The notes beneath the pieces were generated by a model that did no database searches, was not told the DNA's origin, and saw nothing but the letters and a program-made list of their open reading frames with translations. A program made the position numbers and the translations under genes. DNA of 14,275 nucleotides from JAYUDN01 sp043769645 (GTDB taxonomy: Bacteria > Patescibacteriota > Gracilibacteria > BD1-5 > UBA2023): NCBI GenBank assembly GCA_043769645.1, contig JAYVJC010000007.1, forward strand, positions 1-14,275. Reading direction: 5' to 3'. Of this stretch, positions 7,041 through 13,779 are shown in pieces; position 1 is the stretch's first letter; each line of letters starts with the position of its first letter.

Positions 7041-9188
7041 CTATATTCTCTCCCCCTTGAGCACCCAACCATCACTCTCCGTAATCCGAACAGTTACAAG
7101 GCTACCAATTTCTATTACTCATTCCTCACTATTGATTATTCATTTCTCGATAAACACTTCCTTCCAGTTCCTGGTCCGTCCGACCCATGTCTCATCCTTC
7201 CCTTCACCGGAGATGAGGATTTCTTCTTCTCGCCCCACCATGAGAAGGTTGCGAGAGGTTACGGTTTCACGGAGGATATCATTGAGGATGGTCCACCGCC
7301 TCGCTTTTTCTTCTGGAGTGATATCATCCTCGTACTTGGTACTAGCTACCGTTCCGGAACGAGGGTTGTATCGAGCGATGAATGCAAAGTCGAACTGACA
7401 CTCACGCATGGCCATCACGGTTGCCTGGAACTCTTCCTCCGTCTCACCTGGGAATCCGACGATGATATCCGTCGAGATGGAGAAGAGTGGATCACGAGCG
7501 CGGAGATAGTCGAGTTGTGCTTTGAAGTCGCCATAGGTATGCTTGCGATTCATGCGTTTGAGCATCGCATCACTTCCTGACTGGAGAGCAAAGTGAAGGT
7601 ACGGACAGAGCTTCGGAAGGTCAAAATGCGCATCGAGGATATCTCGTGTCATATCATGGGGATTCGAAGAGGTGAATCGGACACGATCAAGTCACTCAAT
7701 TTGATCAATCTTTTCAAGAAGTTCCCGAAAAGGGGTTTTCCAAGCCTCCTTTGCAATGGAGGTGCCTGAAGGGTGAGGTGGATATTCTATATTCGGTCCA
7801 TTTTCTTGAATTAAGTTCCCTGTCTGACTATTCCCCTCTTTGAGGGGTGCCCGCAGGGCGGGGTGGAATGTACCAGAAAGTTCCATCGCTCTCTGTTCAT
7901 ATAGATTAACGACTTGTTCATATACTCAGTCAAGATTATGAAGTACATCATATCAGGAAAAATGTACTACCTGAAGGCCAAATGAATTCAAAAAAGAGTC
8001 TCTTTCTCTATCATATTCACCCTTTTCGTCATGGCTCGATCCATCAATCTCGAAAACAAATCCAACCTCCGCAATAAAAAAATCTACTATATAATTCCCA
8101 ATAATTACCTGTCTATCAACATCAAAAGTAAGTTGTTTGTTATTTTTAAAACATTGCCAAAATCGTACTTCAGAGAGTATTCCTGCTGTTCTGAGGTTTT
8201 TTACATTCTCTTCGAGATCTTTATTTTTGGGAAGGTTCCAGTAAGGGAATAAACTATTTTGTCACCATGATGGTCAATCAAGTATCTCTTTTTCATATTT
8301 TCTATTTAAAACGTCCACCCCGCCTCCTATCGTCGGCACCCCTCAATGAGGGGAATTTTCAGTAACCCACTTCATCTCCTCACTATTCCACAATTTTGCC
8401 TTTGTCTCCTTCCCATAGCTATTCACATTTTGCCCAAGAAGGGTTACTTCCTTCGTTCCGTTTTTCACGACGTCCTCAATTTCTGCGACAATCTGTTCTT
8501 GTGGGCGTGAGAGCTCACGTCCACGCGTAAACGGGACGATACAGAAGGTACAATAGTTATCACATCCCGTCTGGATTATCACATTAGCACTTGCTGGATT
8601 TTCTTGGAGTTGTTTCACGGCGAGATACTCATTGAATTTGGCATCATTTCCGATATCTTCTCATGATATCAGTGAGAGGATTTTGGTAACAAGAGAAACC
8701 TCCTCGATGCGAAAGGTGAAGTCGATGAGTGGTGATCGGAGGAAGAGCTCATCATCGTAGTTCTGGAGGGAATCATTGGATTCAAGAAGAGTGATTTTTT
8801 TTGCTACATTTCTTTTGAAATGCTCGTTCTGGATTCATGCCTTCAACTTTCAACCTTCCATTTCTAACTTCGCATAACGACTTGCCATGCCACTCTTTCG
8901 AACCATACATCCCGTAATCCCGAAGAGTACTTGTTTACAAACTCCATCTCCTTCAGGAGAGGGCTGGGGTGAGGTATTTTTATGGAATCGAGCGATCTCT
9001 CTCATAAACCCAAAAACGCGATCCTCTCCCTTCTGACGGACACTGCAGGTATTCATGATGACGATATCCGCCTTCACCGGATCAATCACTTTTCGAAGTC
9101 CTGCCGATATGAGGATCATATGGATCTTCTCACTATCAGCATAGTTCATCTGACAACCAAAGGTTTTGATGTAGAAAGTTTTTAACAT
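7041..9188 (-). CDS. miaB: MiaB tRNA methylthiotransferase with inserted DUF559 endonuclease domain
   Basis: MiaB adds a methylthio group to N6-isopentenyl-A37 of tRNAs using two Fe-S clusters. Here it is 715 residues instead of about 440. The N-terminal cluster cysteines are Cys12 (FGCQMN), Cys48 (NTCSV) and Cys94 (TGCMV). The radical-SAM cluster is CDNYCTFC at 209-216. After LLGQNVNSYGKE (ending about residue 261) the MiaB sequence stops and resumes at TPFRELLEKIDQIEGLDRVRF (from 485), followed by RFTSSNPHD, IIVGFPGET and a C-terminal TRAM domain. The inserted ~220 residues hold a DUF559-type nuclease domain (about 318-431). Eleven TGAs are read as glycine (113, 118, 176, 282, 305, 309, 412, 421, 499, 683, 690); stop is TAG. 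The whole reading frame, insertion included, is free of TAA/TAG, so the product is probably one chain. Whether it is active or processed is unknown. Confidence 0.9.
7745..7782 (+). repeat. GC-rich hairpin repeat, outer copy in miaB insertion
   Basis: Contains CCTCC...GGAGG followed by a G-rich tail ending GGTGAGGTGGA. It matches the arm at 7833-7867 in layout (hairpin, then GTGCC, then a G-rich GGTGGA end), in the same orientation. In the miaB frame it encodes PPHPSGT. Its sequence is more diverged than the two inner arms. Confidence 0.6.
7833..7867 (+). repeat. Left inverted-repeat arm of the miaB insertion
   Basis: Begins with a hairpin CCCCTC-TTT-GAGGGG, then TGCC and a G-rich tail ending GCGGGGTGGA. 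The reverse complement of 8314-8353 has the same start (CCCCTC-ATT-GAGGGGTGCC) and the same end (GCGGGGTGGA), with a few extra bases between. In the miaB frame it encodes HPALRAPLKEG. Confidence 0.75.
8314..8353 (-). repeat. Right inverted-repeat arm of the miaB insertion
   Basis: Inverted counterpart of 7833-7867: starts TCCACCCCGC and ends in the hairpin CCCCTC-AAT-GAGGGG. In the miaB frame it encodes ENSPHGGVPTIGGGVD around residues 278-292, with one TGA read as glycine at residue 282. Together the arms look like terminal inverted repeats. Confidence 0.75.
8842..8871 (-). repeat. Low-complexity in-frame insertion in miaB
   Basis: A pyrimidine-biased run on the plus strand made of imperfect TTTCAAC/TTCCATT units. 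In the miaB frame it encodes KLEMEGGKLK (about residues 109-117), in the stretch after TGCMV that does not look like ordinary MiaB. A similar Lys-Leu-Glu-rich repeat occurs in the exonuclease at 14148-14183. Confidence 0.4.
8942..8975 (+). repeat. REP-like GC-rich repeat inside miaB
   Basis: CTCCTTCAGGAGAGGG followed by a CTGGGGTGAGG tail, with the hairpin CTCCT-TC-AGGAG. Its layout matches the repeats around the nuclease insertion. In the miaB frame it encodes TSPQPSPEGDGV (residues 72-83), an insertion between two conserved MiaB blocks. Peptides of the form PSPxGEG are a common translation of dispersed palindromic repeats in other bacteria. Confidence 0.65.
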
Positions 9189-9195
9189 AAAAGTT

Positions 9196-9223
9196 TTGAC
9201 AAAATAATTAAATAATATATAAT
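9196..9223 (+). promoter_or_regulatory. Consensus sigma-70-type promoter for the small gene at 9254
   Basis: Perfect TTGACA at 9196-9201 and perfect TATAAT at 9218-9223 with a 16-bp spacer, 30 bp upstream of the ATG. It lies in the very AT-rich gap between divergent miaB and this gene. Confidence 0.75.
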
Positions 9224-9253
9224 AATATTAATTTATACTTAATAATAAGAAAT

Positions 9254-9622
9254 ATGTCTAAAACCACCGTTGATTCAAAAATTGAAGATGAGCTTATAGA
9301 TTTATTAGAGGAAAATGGAGTTTTGTCATTAGATGGCGAAGTACGCTATAAAACCAGAGCGGCTGTGAGAGAGGCTTTGGAGCCATTGCAGAATCATACG
9401 GGAAGCACTATGCAAGAAGCAATTACGATTGTAAAAAGAAAAATACTATCTCTTACGCGACCCGCTCCAACAATAGATGAATTATCTGAATATGTGCAAG
9501 ATATAATTGATGAAGATAATAACTGAGATGCTGTTTCAAGCGGCGAATCTTTTGAATGAGAAGAAGATCCGAGAGCTAGTTCTCCCTTAGATAGGCTCTT
9601 CGATGATCCTGATCAAAGATAG
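9254..9622 (+). CDS. Small acidic hypothetical protein
   Basis: A 122-residue protein rich in Asp and Glu, without membrane segments or signal peptide. Two TGAs encode Gly91 and Gly102, and the gene ends in TAG. Residues 1-88 look folded and helical (DELIDLLEENG, TRAAVREALEPL, EAITIVKRKILSL, IDELSEYVQDII). The tail after residue 89 (GDAVSSGESFEGEEDPR...) is acidic and probably disordered. I do not recognise a family. A perfect consensus promoter precedes it and a hairpin terminator follows, so it is a single-gene unit that may be well expressed. Divergent from miaB. Confidence 0.75.
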
Positions 9623-9653
9623 ATAGTGAAGATAATTTATTAAAAAATCAAGT

Positions 9654-9692
9654 TCACTTTCTTGTTTACCATATCGAGAAAGTGATTTTTTT
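9654..9692 (+). terminator. Intrinsic terminator of the 9254 gene
   Basis: Stem TCACTTTCTTG / CGAGAAAGTGA with one G-T wobble, a loop of about ten bases, then a run of seven T. A near-copy lies at 10276-10312. Confidence 0.75.
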
Positions 9693-9776
9693 CAACTTTA
9701 TCCTCATGCTCGGCGCATAGAGCATTCTACAAAAGAAATTTGAGAATTTGACAAAAATTGATTTTTATAGATTTAC

Positions 9777-9804
9777 TTGACAATATTTTTGAAAATAGTA
9801 GAAT
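9777..9804 (+). promoter_or_regulatory. Promoter for the small gene at 9835
   Basis: TTGACA at 9777-9782 and TAGAAT at 9799-9804 with a 16-bp spacer, 30 bp before the ATG. A second TTGACA at 9748-9753 has no convincing -10 partner at the right distance. Confidence 0.7.
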
Positions 9805-9834
9805 TATTTAAATATACTCTCTAATTTATTTTTT

Positions 9835-10188
9835 ATGAATACACCTCGTGAAAGAAATATTAATTTTATTACTGCAGAAGATAAAGCTCATGCGATAGAA
9901 TCAGCAGATGAAAACACAAAGAGTTTTTTAATGGATATGCTCAGTCAATTTTCAATGTTATCTGAACAAGGTAATGTCATAATAATGAAAGGGATACTAC
10001 TAGGATTTGAAACCTGTAGTCAAGTTAGCTATGGTCAAGATCTTCCTGACTGGGCTGCTAGGAGTATATATCTTATGAGAAGACTCGTATTAAATCTTGA
10101 GAGGCCAAGTTGAGAAACTTGAGTTACTCAGCTTTGAGCAAAAGTGCAAAGAAGCATCCCTAAAGGAGCCAATGCAAAACGAGATTAA
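9835..10188 (+). CDS. Small hypothetical protein
   Basis: A 117-residue soluble protein with no recognised family. It reads through three closely spaced TGAs (Gly93, 96, 101), which add a basic C-terminal tail ending KGANAKRD, and stops at TAA. The first 92 residues look helical (SADENTKSFLMDMLSQF, WAARSIYLMRRLVLNL). It has its own TTGACA promoter, starts in a T-rich leader without a Shine-Dalgarno, and is followed by a copy of the terminator found after the preceding gene. If TGA were a stop, the protein would end at residue 92. Because all three TGAs lie in the unconserved tail, the read-through part rests only on the code used elsewhere. Confidence 0.7.
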
Positions 10189-10275
10189 TTCAACTTCATA
10201 GATACTCAATCCCCATAACCTCTAGTATTTCTCTGCAATTTCCTCAAATCTGTATGCCATATCGAGTTTTACACA

Positions 10276-10312
10276 TCACTTTCTTGCTTACTGCATCGAG
10301 AAAGTGATTTTT
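10276..10312 (+). terminator. Second copy of the hairpin terminator
   Basis: TCACTTTCTTG / CGAGAAAGTGA stem followed by five T, nearly identical to 9654-9692 including parts of the loop. It lies 88 bp after the 9835 gene and 50 bp before the ftsA promoter, insulating ftsA from upstream transcription. Confidence 0.7.
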
Positions 10313-10362
10313 GTAAAGAGCGAGGGAGTTCACAATCTGTATACATCATATCAAAGAACTCA

Positions 10363-10390
10363 TTGAAAAAATCCCCTTCCACCGTATAAT
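10363..10390 (+). promoter_or_regulatory. Promoter of the ftsA-ftsZ operon
   Basis: TTGAAA at 10363-10368 and a perfect TATAAT at 10385-10390, with a 16-bp spacer. The ATG of ftsA lies 95 bp downstream, leaving a leader of roughly 90 nt. Confidence 0.7.
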
Positions 10391-10452
10391 GCTCGCACGT
10401 CCAAAGTAATACAAAAACAAATTACTGTCTAAATAGAGCTCAAATGCGAGCA
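10390..10452 (+). promoter_or_regulatory. Nested inverted repeats in the ftsA leader
   Basis: Outer arms TGCTCGCA (10390-10397) and TGCGAGCA (10445-10452) are exact inverted repeats. Inside them, AGTAAT (10405-10410) and ATTACT (10421-10426) pair around a 10-nt loop. No T-run follows, so it is not a terminator. It may be a leader structure or a protein-binding site just after the transcription start. Confidence 0.4.
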
Positions 10453-10485
10453 CAAATTTTATTCACATAATTTTTCACACAATAT

Positions 10486-11724
10486 ATGGTATCAGGAGAA
10501 ACGTTCGTCGCCATAGATGTAGGGAGCTCGAAGATCAAAACGGTCATCGGTGAGTGGACTGAAGATAAGAAACTCAATATCCTCGGAGTCGGTATTGCAG
10601 AATCCCGTGGAATCCGCAAGGGAAATATCCTCGATATGGAGGAGTTCAAAAATAATCTCGATGTCGCCCTCGCTGACGCTGAGAAGATGACCGGAGATCA
10701 GGTCTCTCATGTTTCTCTCGGACTCTCCGGAATTCACATCGATATCGTCAGAAATACAGGTATTATCGCCGTTCCTGGTCAGGATGTCACGGAAGAAGAC
10801 GTCAGTCGTGCCCTCGATATGAGTCAAAATGGGGTCGACCTCATGAATCGTACGATTCTCAAGGTCATCCCAGAGAGTTTCTCTCTTGATCTCGAGAACG
10901 GGATCAAAAATCCAGTCGGAATGAGTGGAAAAAAACTCGAAGTTCGTAGTCATATCATCTCTATCGGAGCTAATATCCTCTCAAATATCAAGAAAGGAGT
11001 CTATGATGTAGGTGTAGAAATCAGTGATATCTACCCGAATATCCTATCGAGTGCGGAAGCGGTCCTCTCTCGTCGCCAGAAGGAACTCGGAGTCGTCGCC
11101 CTCGATATAGGTTCGAGTGTGACTAATGTCTCCGTCTATGAAGAGGGAACTCTGATCTTCGCTGGTGTCATTCCGATCGGTGGAGAACATGTGACAAGCG
11201 ATCTTGCTCTTGGTCTTCGTATATCTATAGATACGGCTGAGCGACTCAAGCTCGAATATGGAGATCTCAACTTTGCCCAAGATAAAGGAAAGGAATTCGA
11301 TGAGGAAATCGATCTTTCGAAATTCTCAAATATTGATACGCAGACGATTTCACGAAAATTTATGACCGAGATTATCCGAGCTCGATATGAGGAAATACTC
11401 CATCATGTCAATATGGAACTCAAGAAGGTCGGTCGAGATGGGATGCTTCCGGAAGGAGCCGTCATCACGGGTGGAGCTTCGAAGATGCGCGGACTTCTCG
11501 ACCTCGCTCGAGAATACTTGAGACTTCCAGCAACCATAGGAATCCCCGACAATACGGATGGTATTTCGGGAACTTCTATCAGCGACCCGGTCTATGCTTC
11601 AGTCATCGGTATTCTCATGCTCTCACAGAAGTACGGCACAAACAAGCGTCCCTTTAAGCTCAATTTCTCCCTCTCGAGTTTCTACGGTTCACTCAAAGCG
11701 CTCTTTAAGAAAATTATCCCCTAG
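10486..11724 (+). CDS. ftsA: Cell division protein FtsA
   Basis: FtsA is the actin-like protein that tethers FtsZ to the membrane and recruits the divisome. The 412-residue length is normal. FVAIDVGSSKIKTVIGEW at 7-24 is the first phosphate-binding loop (Asp11). VSHVSLGLSG and the following stretch form the FtsA-specific 1C subdomain. VVALDIGSSVTNVSVYEEG is the second phosphate loop, GGEHVTSDLALGL follows, and AVITGGASKMRGL is the adenosine motif. The C-terminus FYGSLKALFKKIIP is a typical amphipathic membrane-targeting helix. No TGA codon occurs in the gene. Codons are biased towards ATC, CTC and GTC. It lies 51 bp upstream of ftsZ, in the usual order. Confidence 0.97.
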   Translation: MVSGETFVAIDVGSSKIKTVIGEWTEDKKLNILGVGIAESRGIRKGNILDMEEFKNNLDVALADAEKMTGDQVSHVSLGLSGIHIDIVRNTGIIAVPGQDVTEEDVSRALDMSQNGVDLMNRTILKVIPESFSLDLENGIKNPVGMSGKKLEVRSHIISIGANILSNIKKGVYDVGVEISDIYPNILSSAEAVLSRRQKELGVVALDIGSSVTNVSVYEEGTLIFAGVIPIGGEHVTSDLALGLRISIDTAERLKLEYGDLNFAQDKGKEFDEEIDLSKFSNIDTQTISRKFMTEIIRARYEEILHHVNMELKKVGRDGMLPEGAVITGGASKMRGLLDLAREYLRLPATIGIPDNTDGISGTSISDPVYASVIGILMLSQKYGTNKRPFKLNFSLSSFYGSLKALFKKIIP

Positions 11725-11775
11725 TACGCGAAACACCCTTACTCATCATAGAATCTAACACCTAATTTCTCCTTT

Positions 11776-13056
11776 ATGTCTACTCCAGCTCACGAAGATC
11801 GACTCAAGAAACTCCTCAGAACCAATATGGGAGTGCCGGCTCAATCACCACAAACTCCTCAACCACCCCAATCCAGTCACGTAGAAGTGAATGTAAATGG
11901 GTATATTTCTCCAGTCGCCAATATCAAGGTCGTCGGAATCGGTGGTGGTGGAAACAATGCCGTCAATCGAATGATCGAAAGCGGTATCGAAGGGATCGAG
12001 TTTATCGCGATCAATACCGATGCACAAGCCCTCTTCACTTCGAAAGCGCCGACTCGTATCAATATCGGACGTGCGACAACTCGGGGACTCGGAGCGGGAG
12101 CGAATCCAGAAATCGGGAAAAAAGCTGCCGAAGAATCCAGTGAAGAAATCAAACAGATGCTTATGGGGGCTGATATGGTATTTATTACCTGTGGTCTCGG
12201 AGGTGGAACAGGAACCGGAGCAGCACCGGTCGTAGCGGAAATCGCAAAATCACTCGGAGCCCTCGTCGTAGGAGTTGTCACGAAGCCATTCGCCTTCGAA
12301 GGACAGCGTCGATCGGCGCAGGGACTCGAAGGGTTCGAGAAACTCAGAGAAAAGGTCGATACCCTGATCACCATCCCGAACGATAAAATCCTCTCGATTA
12401 TCGATAAGAAAACTCCCCTACTTGAAGCATTTCACGTCGCCGATGAGATCCTCAAGCAGTGAGTCCAGGGCGTATCTGACCTTATTACCCATCCAGGACT
12501 CATCAATGTGGATTTTGCAGATGTGAGATCCGTGATGGAAAATGCAGGATCAGCACTTATGGGAATCGGATATGGAAGTGGAGAAAATAGAGCCGTAGAA
12601 GCCGCTCGAGGCGCGATCGAATCTCCCCTCCTTGAACTCTCGATTACGGGAGCGAAGGGACTCCTTCTGTCTATCACAGGTGGGACCGATCTCTCTATGT
12701 TCGAAATCGATGAAGCCGCTCGTATGATTACTGAGTCATGTGACCCGAATGCCAATATCATCTTCGGTACCTCTATAGATGAGAAGTATACGGGAGAGAT
12801 CAAGATTACTGTGATTGCGACTGGATTTAGTGAAGAAACCAATGCCTATATGACTCGAGGAAGCCTCGGACAGGGTTCGATCTTCGGAGGGAGAAATACT
12901 CCTCCAGCTCAAAATATGCCTCGTCCAGCCTTCGAATCTCACTCCACGAAGGGATCGTTCCAGAATCCGATGAGCCATGGTGGATCAACCAACCCTACTC
13001 CTCAGGTTCAGAACGACTATGATGTACCAGCATTTCTCAGAAATAAGGGAAGATAA
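11776..13056 (+). CDS. ftsZ: Cell division protein FtsZ
   Basis: FtsZ is the tubulin-like GTPase that forms the division ring. The 426 residues comprise a Pro/Gln-rich N-terminal extension (to about 45), GIGGGGNNAVNRM at 54-66, the tubulin signature GGGTGTG at 142-148, the T7 loop VDFADVRSVM, a variable linker and the C-terminal peptide DVPAFLRNKGR that contacts FtsA. A single TGA encodes Gly229 in LKQ-G-VQGVSDL, where FtsZ proteins carry a near-invariant glycine. This is one of the clearest proofs of the code in the window. Reading it as stop would split the GTPase in half. Co-transcribed with ftsA; a strong palindromic terminator follows. Confidence 0.97.
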
Positions 13057-13072
13057 CATACTAAATACCTAT

Positions 13073-13105
13073 AAAAAAATCCCCTCGAATTCGAGGGGAT
13101 TTTTT
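13073..13105. terminator. Bidirectional terminator between ftsZ and the convergent gene
   Basis: A perfect 22-bp palindrome (13079-13100) with core CCCCTCGAATTCGAGGGG, flanked by an A-run on the left and a T-run on the right. It can therefore terminate transcription of ftsZ from the left and of the minus-strand gene ending at 13129 from the right. Confidence 0.85.
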
Positions 13106-13128
13106 ATAAGAGATCAATCACGAATTAC

Positions 13129-13662
13129 CTACTCGGAAAAATATCCGTCTCCTCGATCTATAGCTTCCCAATTTTTCACTTCCTTAGCTTCCCCACGTAT
13201 TCGAATCACCCGAGTAACGAGTTCTGAGATATCTAAGACGAGCTCAGTACTTTTTATCTGATTTTCAGGATTTCTCATCGAGTGCAAATAGAGGAGTGTC
13301 AATGGAATGAGGGTACATTTGAGATAGCTTATATGCGCTATGAATACTTCTATTGATTGTGATCTTAGCCGAAAAATATTCTCAGTTCACGAAAGATTTC
13401 TTCTGTATCTCTCCCCTGGATTGAACTGTAAAATAAGTAATTCTATACTCATGGTAACTATGTCAGCACAAAGATTAGAGGGCAGAAGAATACGATCATA
13501 CCAATAATCCATATCAAAACCTTGATGTCATTTTGAACATTCACGGTACTGATCTTGGCATCGTAGGATCTCACTTCTCAATGCTTCAAGGAGACCGACA
13601 ATGTTATCGATATCCTCAGGAAAAAGTTCTCTTTGTTCATGAGTTTCTGTTTGGGAATTCAT
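13129..13662 (-). CDS. Hypothetical soluble protein hidden by two TGAs
   Basis: A 177-residue protein that appears only when TGA is glycine (Gly45 and Gly92); stop is TAG. It is mostly helical by composition, with an acidic N-terminus (EQRELFPEDIDNIVGLLEALR), a cysteine pair near residues 35-42, a hydrophobic leucine-rich centre (about 103-128) and a charged C-terminus (TRVIRIRGEAKEVKNW). I recognise no family. The frame extends to an ATG at 13743, but I chose 13662 because a TTGACA-16-TAGAAT promoter lies inside the longer form, 34 bp upstream of this ATG. It converges on ftsZ across the shared terminator. Confidence 0.72.
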
Positions 13663-13696
13663 AATAACAACTTTAATTGAAGACGAGAAAAAGTCA

Positions 13697-13724
13697 ATTC
13701 TATTTGATAATATCATTTTGTCAA
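13697..13724 (-). promoter_or_regulatory. Promoter of the 13129-13662 gene
   Basis: On the minus strand, perfect TTGACA (13719-13724) and TAGAAT (13697-13702) with a 16-bp spacer. The same boxes and spacing occur at 9777-9804. This placement decides the start at 13662. Confidence 0.65.
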
Positions 13725-13779
13725 CTATCTTCTCCCCTTCCACCTCGACTTTTCATAGATTTTTCATAGAGTAAGCGGT

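Larger units (their letters stand above)
7833..8353 (-). mobile_element. Putative mobile element carrying a DUF559/Vsr-like nuclease, inserted in frame in miaB
   Basis: A roughly 520-bp segment bounded by inverted GC-rich arms (7833-7867 and 8314-8353). Between them the miaB frame encodes a compact nuclease domain: LPKNKDLEENVKNLR (319-333), a FW near 343, RQVIIGNYIVDFFI (359-372), FEIDGSSH (379-386), YDRERD (392-397) and VVHFSGYDVLHN (407-418). This is the DUF559 pattern (RQxxIxxYIVDFxxxxxxLxxEIDGxxH) of the Vsr/PD-(D/E)xK superfamily; Asp369, Glu380, Asp382 and His386 are the likely catalytic or structural residues. There is no internal ATG ahead of it, so it is translated only as part of MiaB. 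Vsr-like nucleases are known as homing endonucleases in other genes; mobility here is inference. Confidence 0.6.

Noticed and set aside
8031..8252. Plus-strand open frame of 73 residues within the miaB insertion
   Set aside because: It is antisense to the nuclease domain, which has clear family motifs.
7833..8353. Intein in MiaB
   Set aside because: I see no Cys/Ser at a clear N-junction, no His-Asn plus Cys/Ser/Thr at the C-junction and no splicing-domain blocks, and the segment is short for an intein with a nuclease.
7833..8353. Group I or II intron
   Set aside because: The reading frame is open across the whole segment and I see no intron core motifs. This was by eye only.
9748..9753. 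Second TTGACA as a tandem promoter for the 9835 gene
   Set aside because: No -10 box lies at 15-19 bp; the nearest candidate (TATAGA) is only 12 bp away.
10222..10260. Minus-strand 12-codon ORF (MAYRFEEIAEKY)
   Set aside because: Too short, with no promoter or conserved context; probably chance or a remnant.
12460..12462. UGA as tryptophan (code 4) or selenocysteine
   Set aside because: The FtsZ position and the SDR and DUF1295 positions are glycines in the families. Selenocysteine would not occur dozens of times in unrelated proteins.
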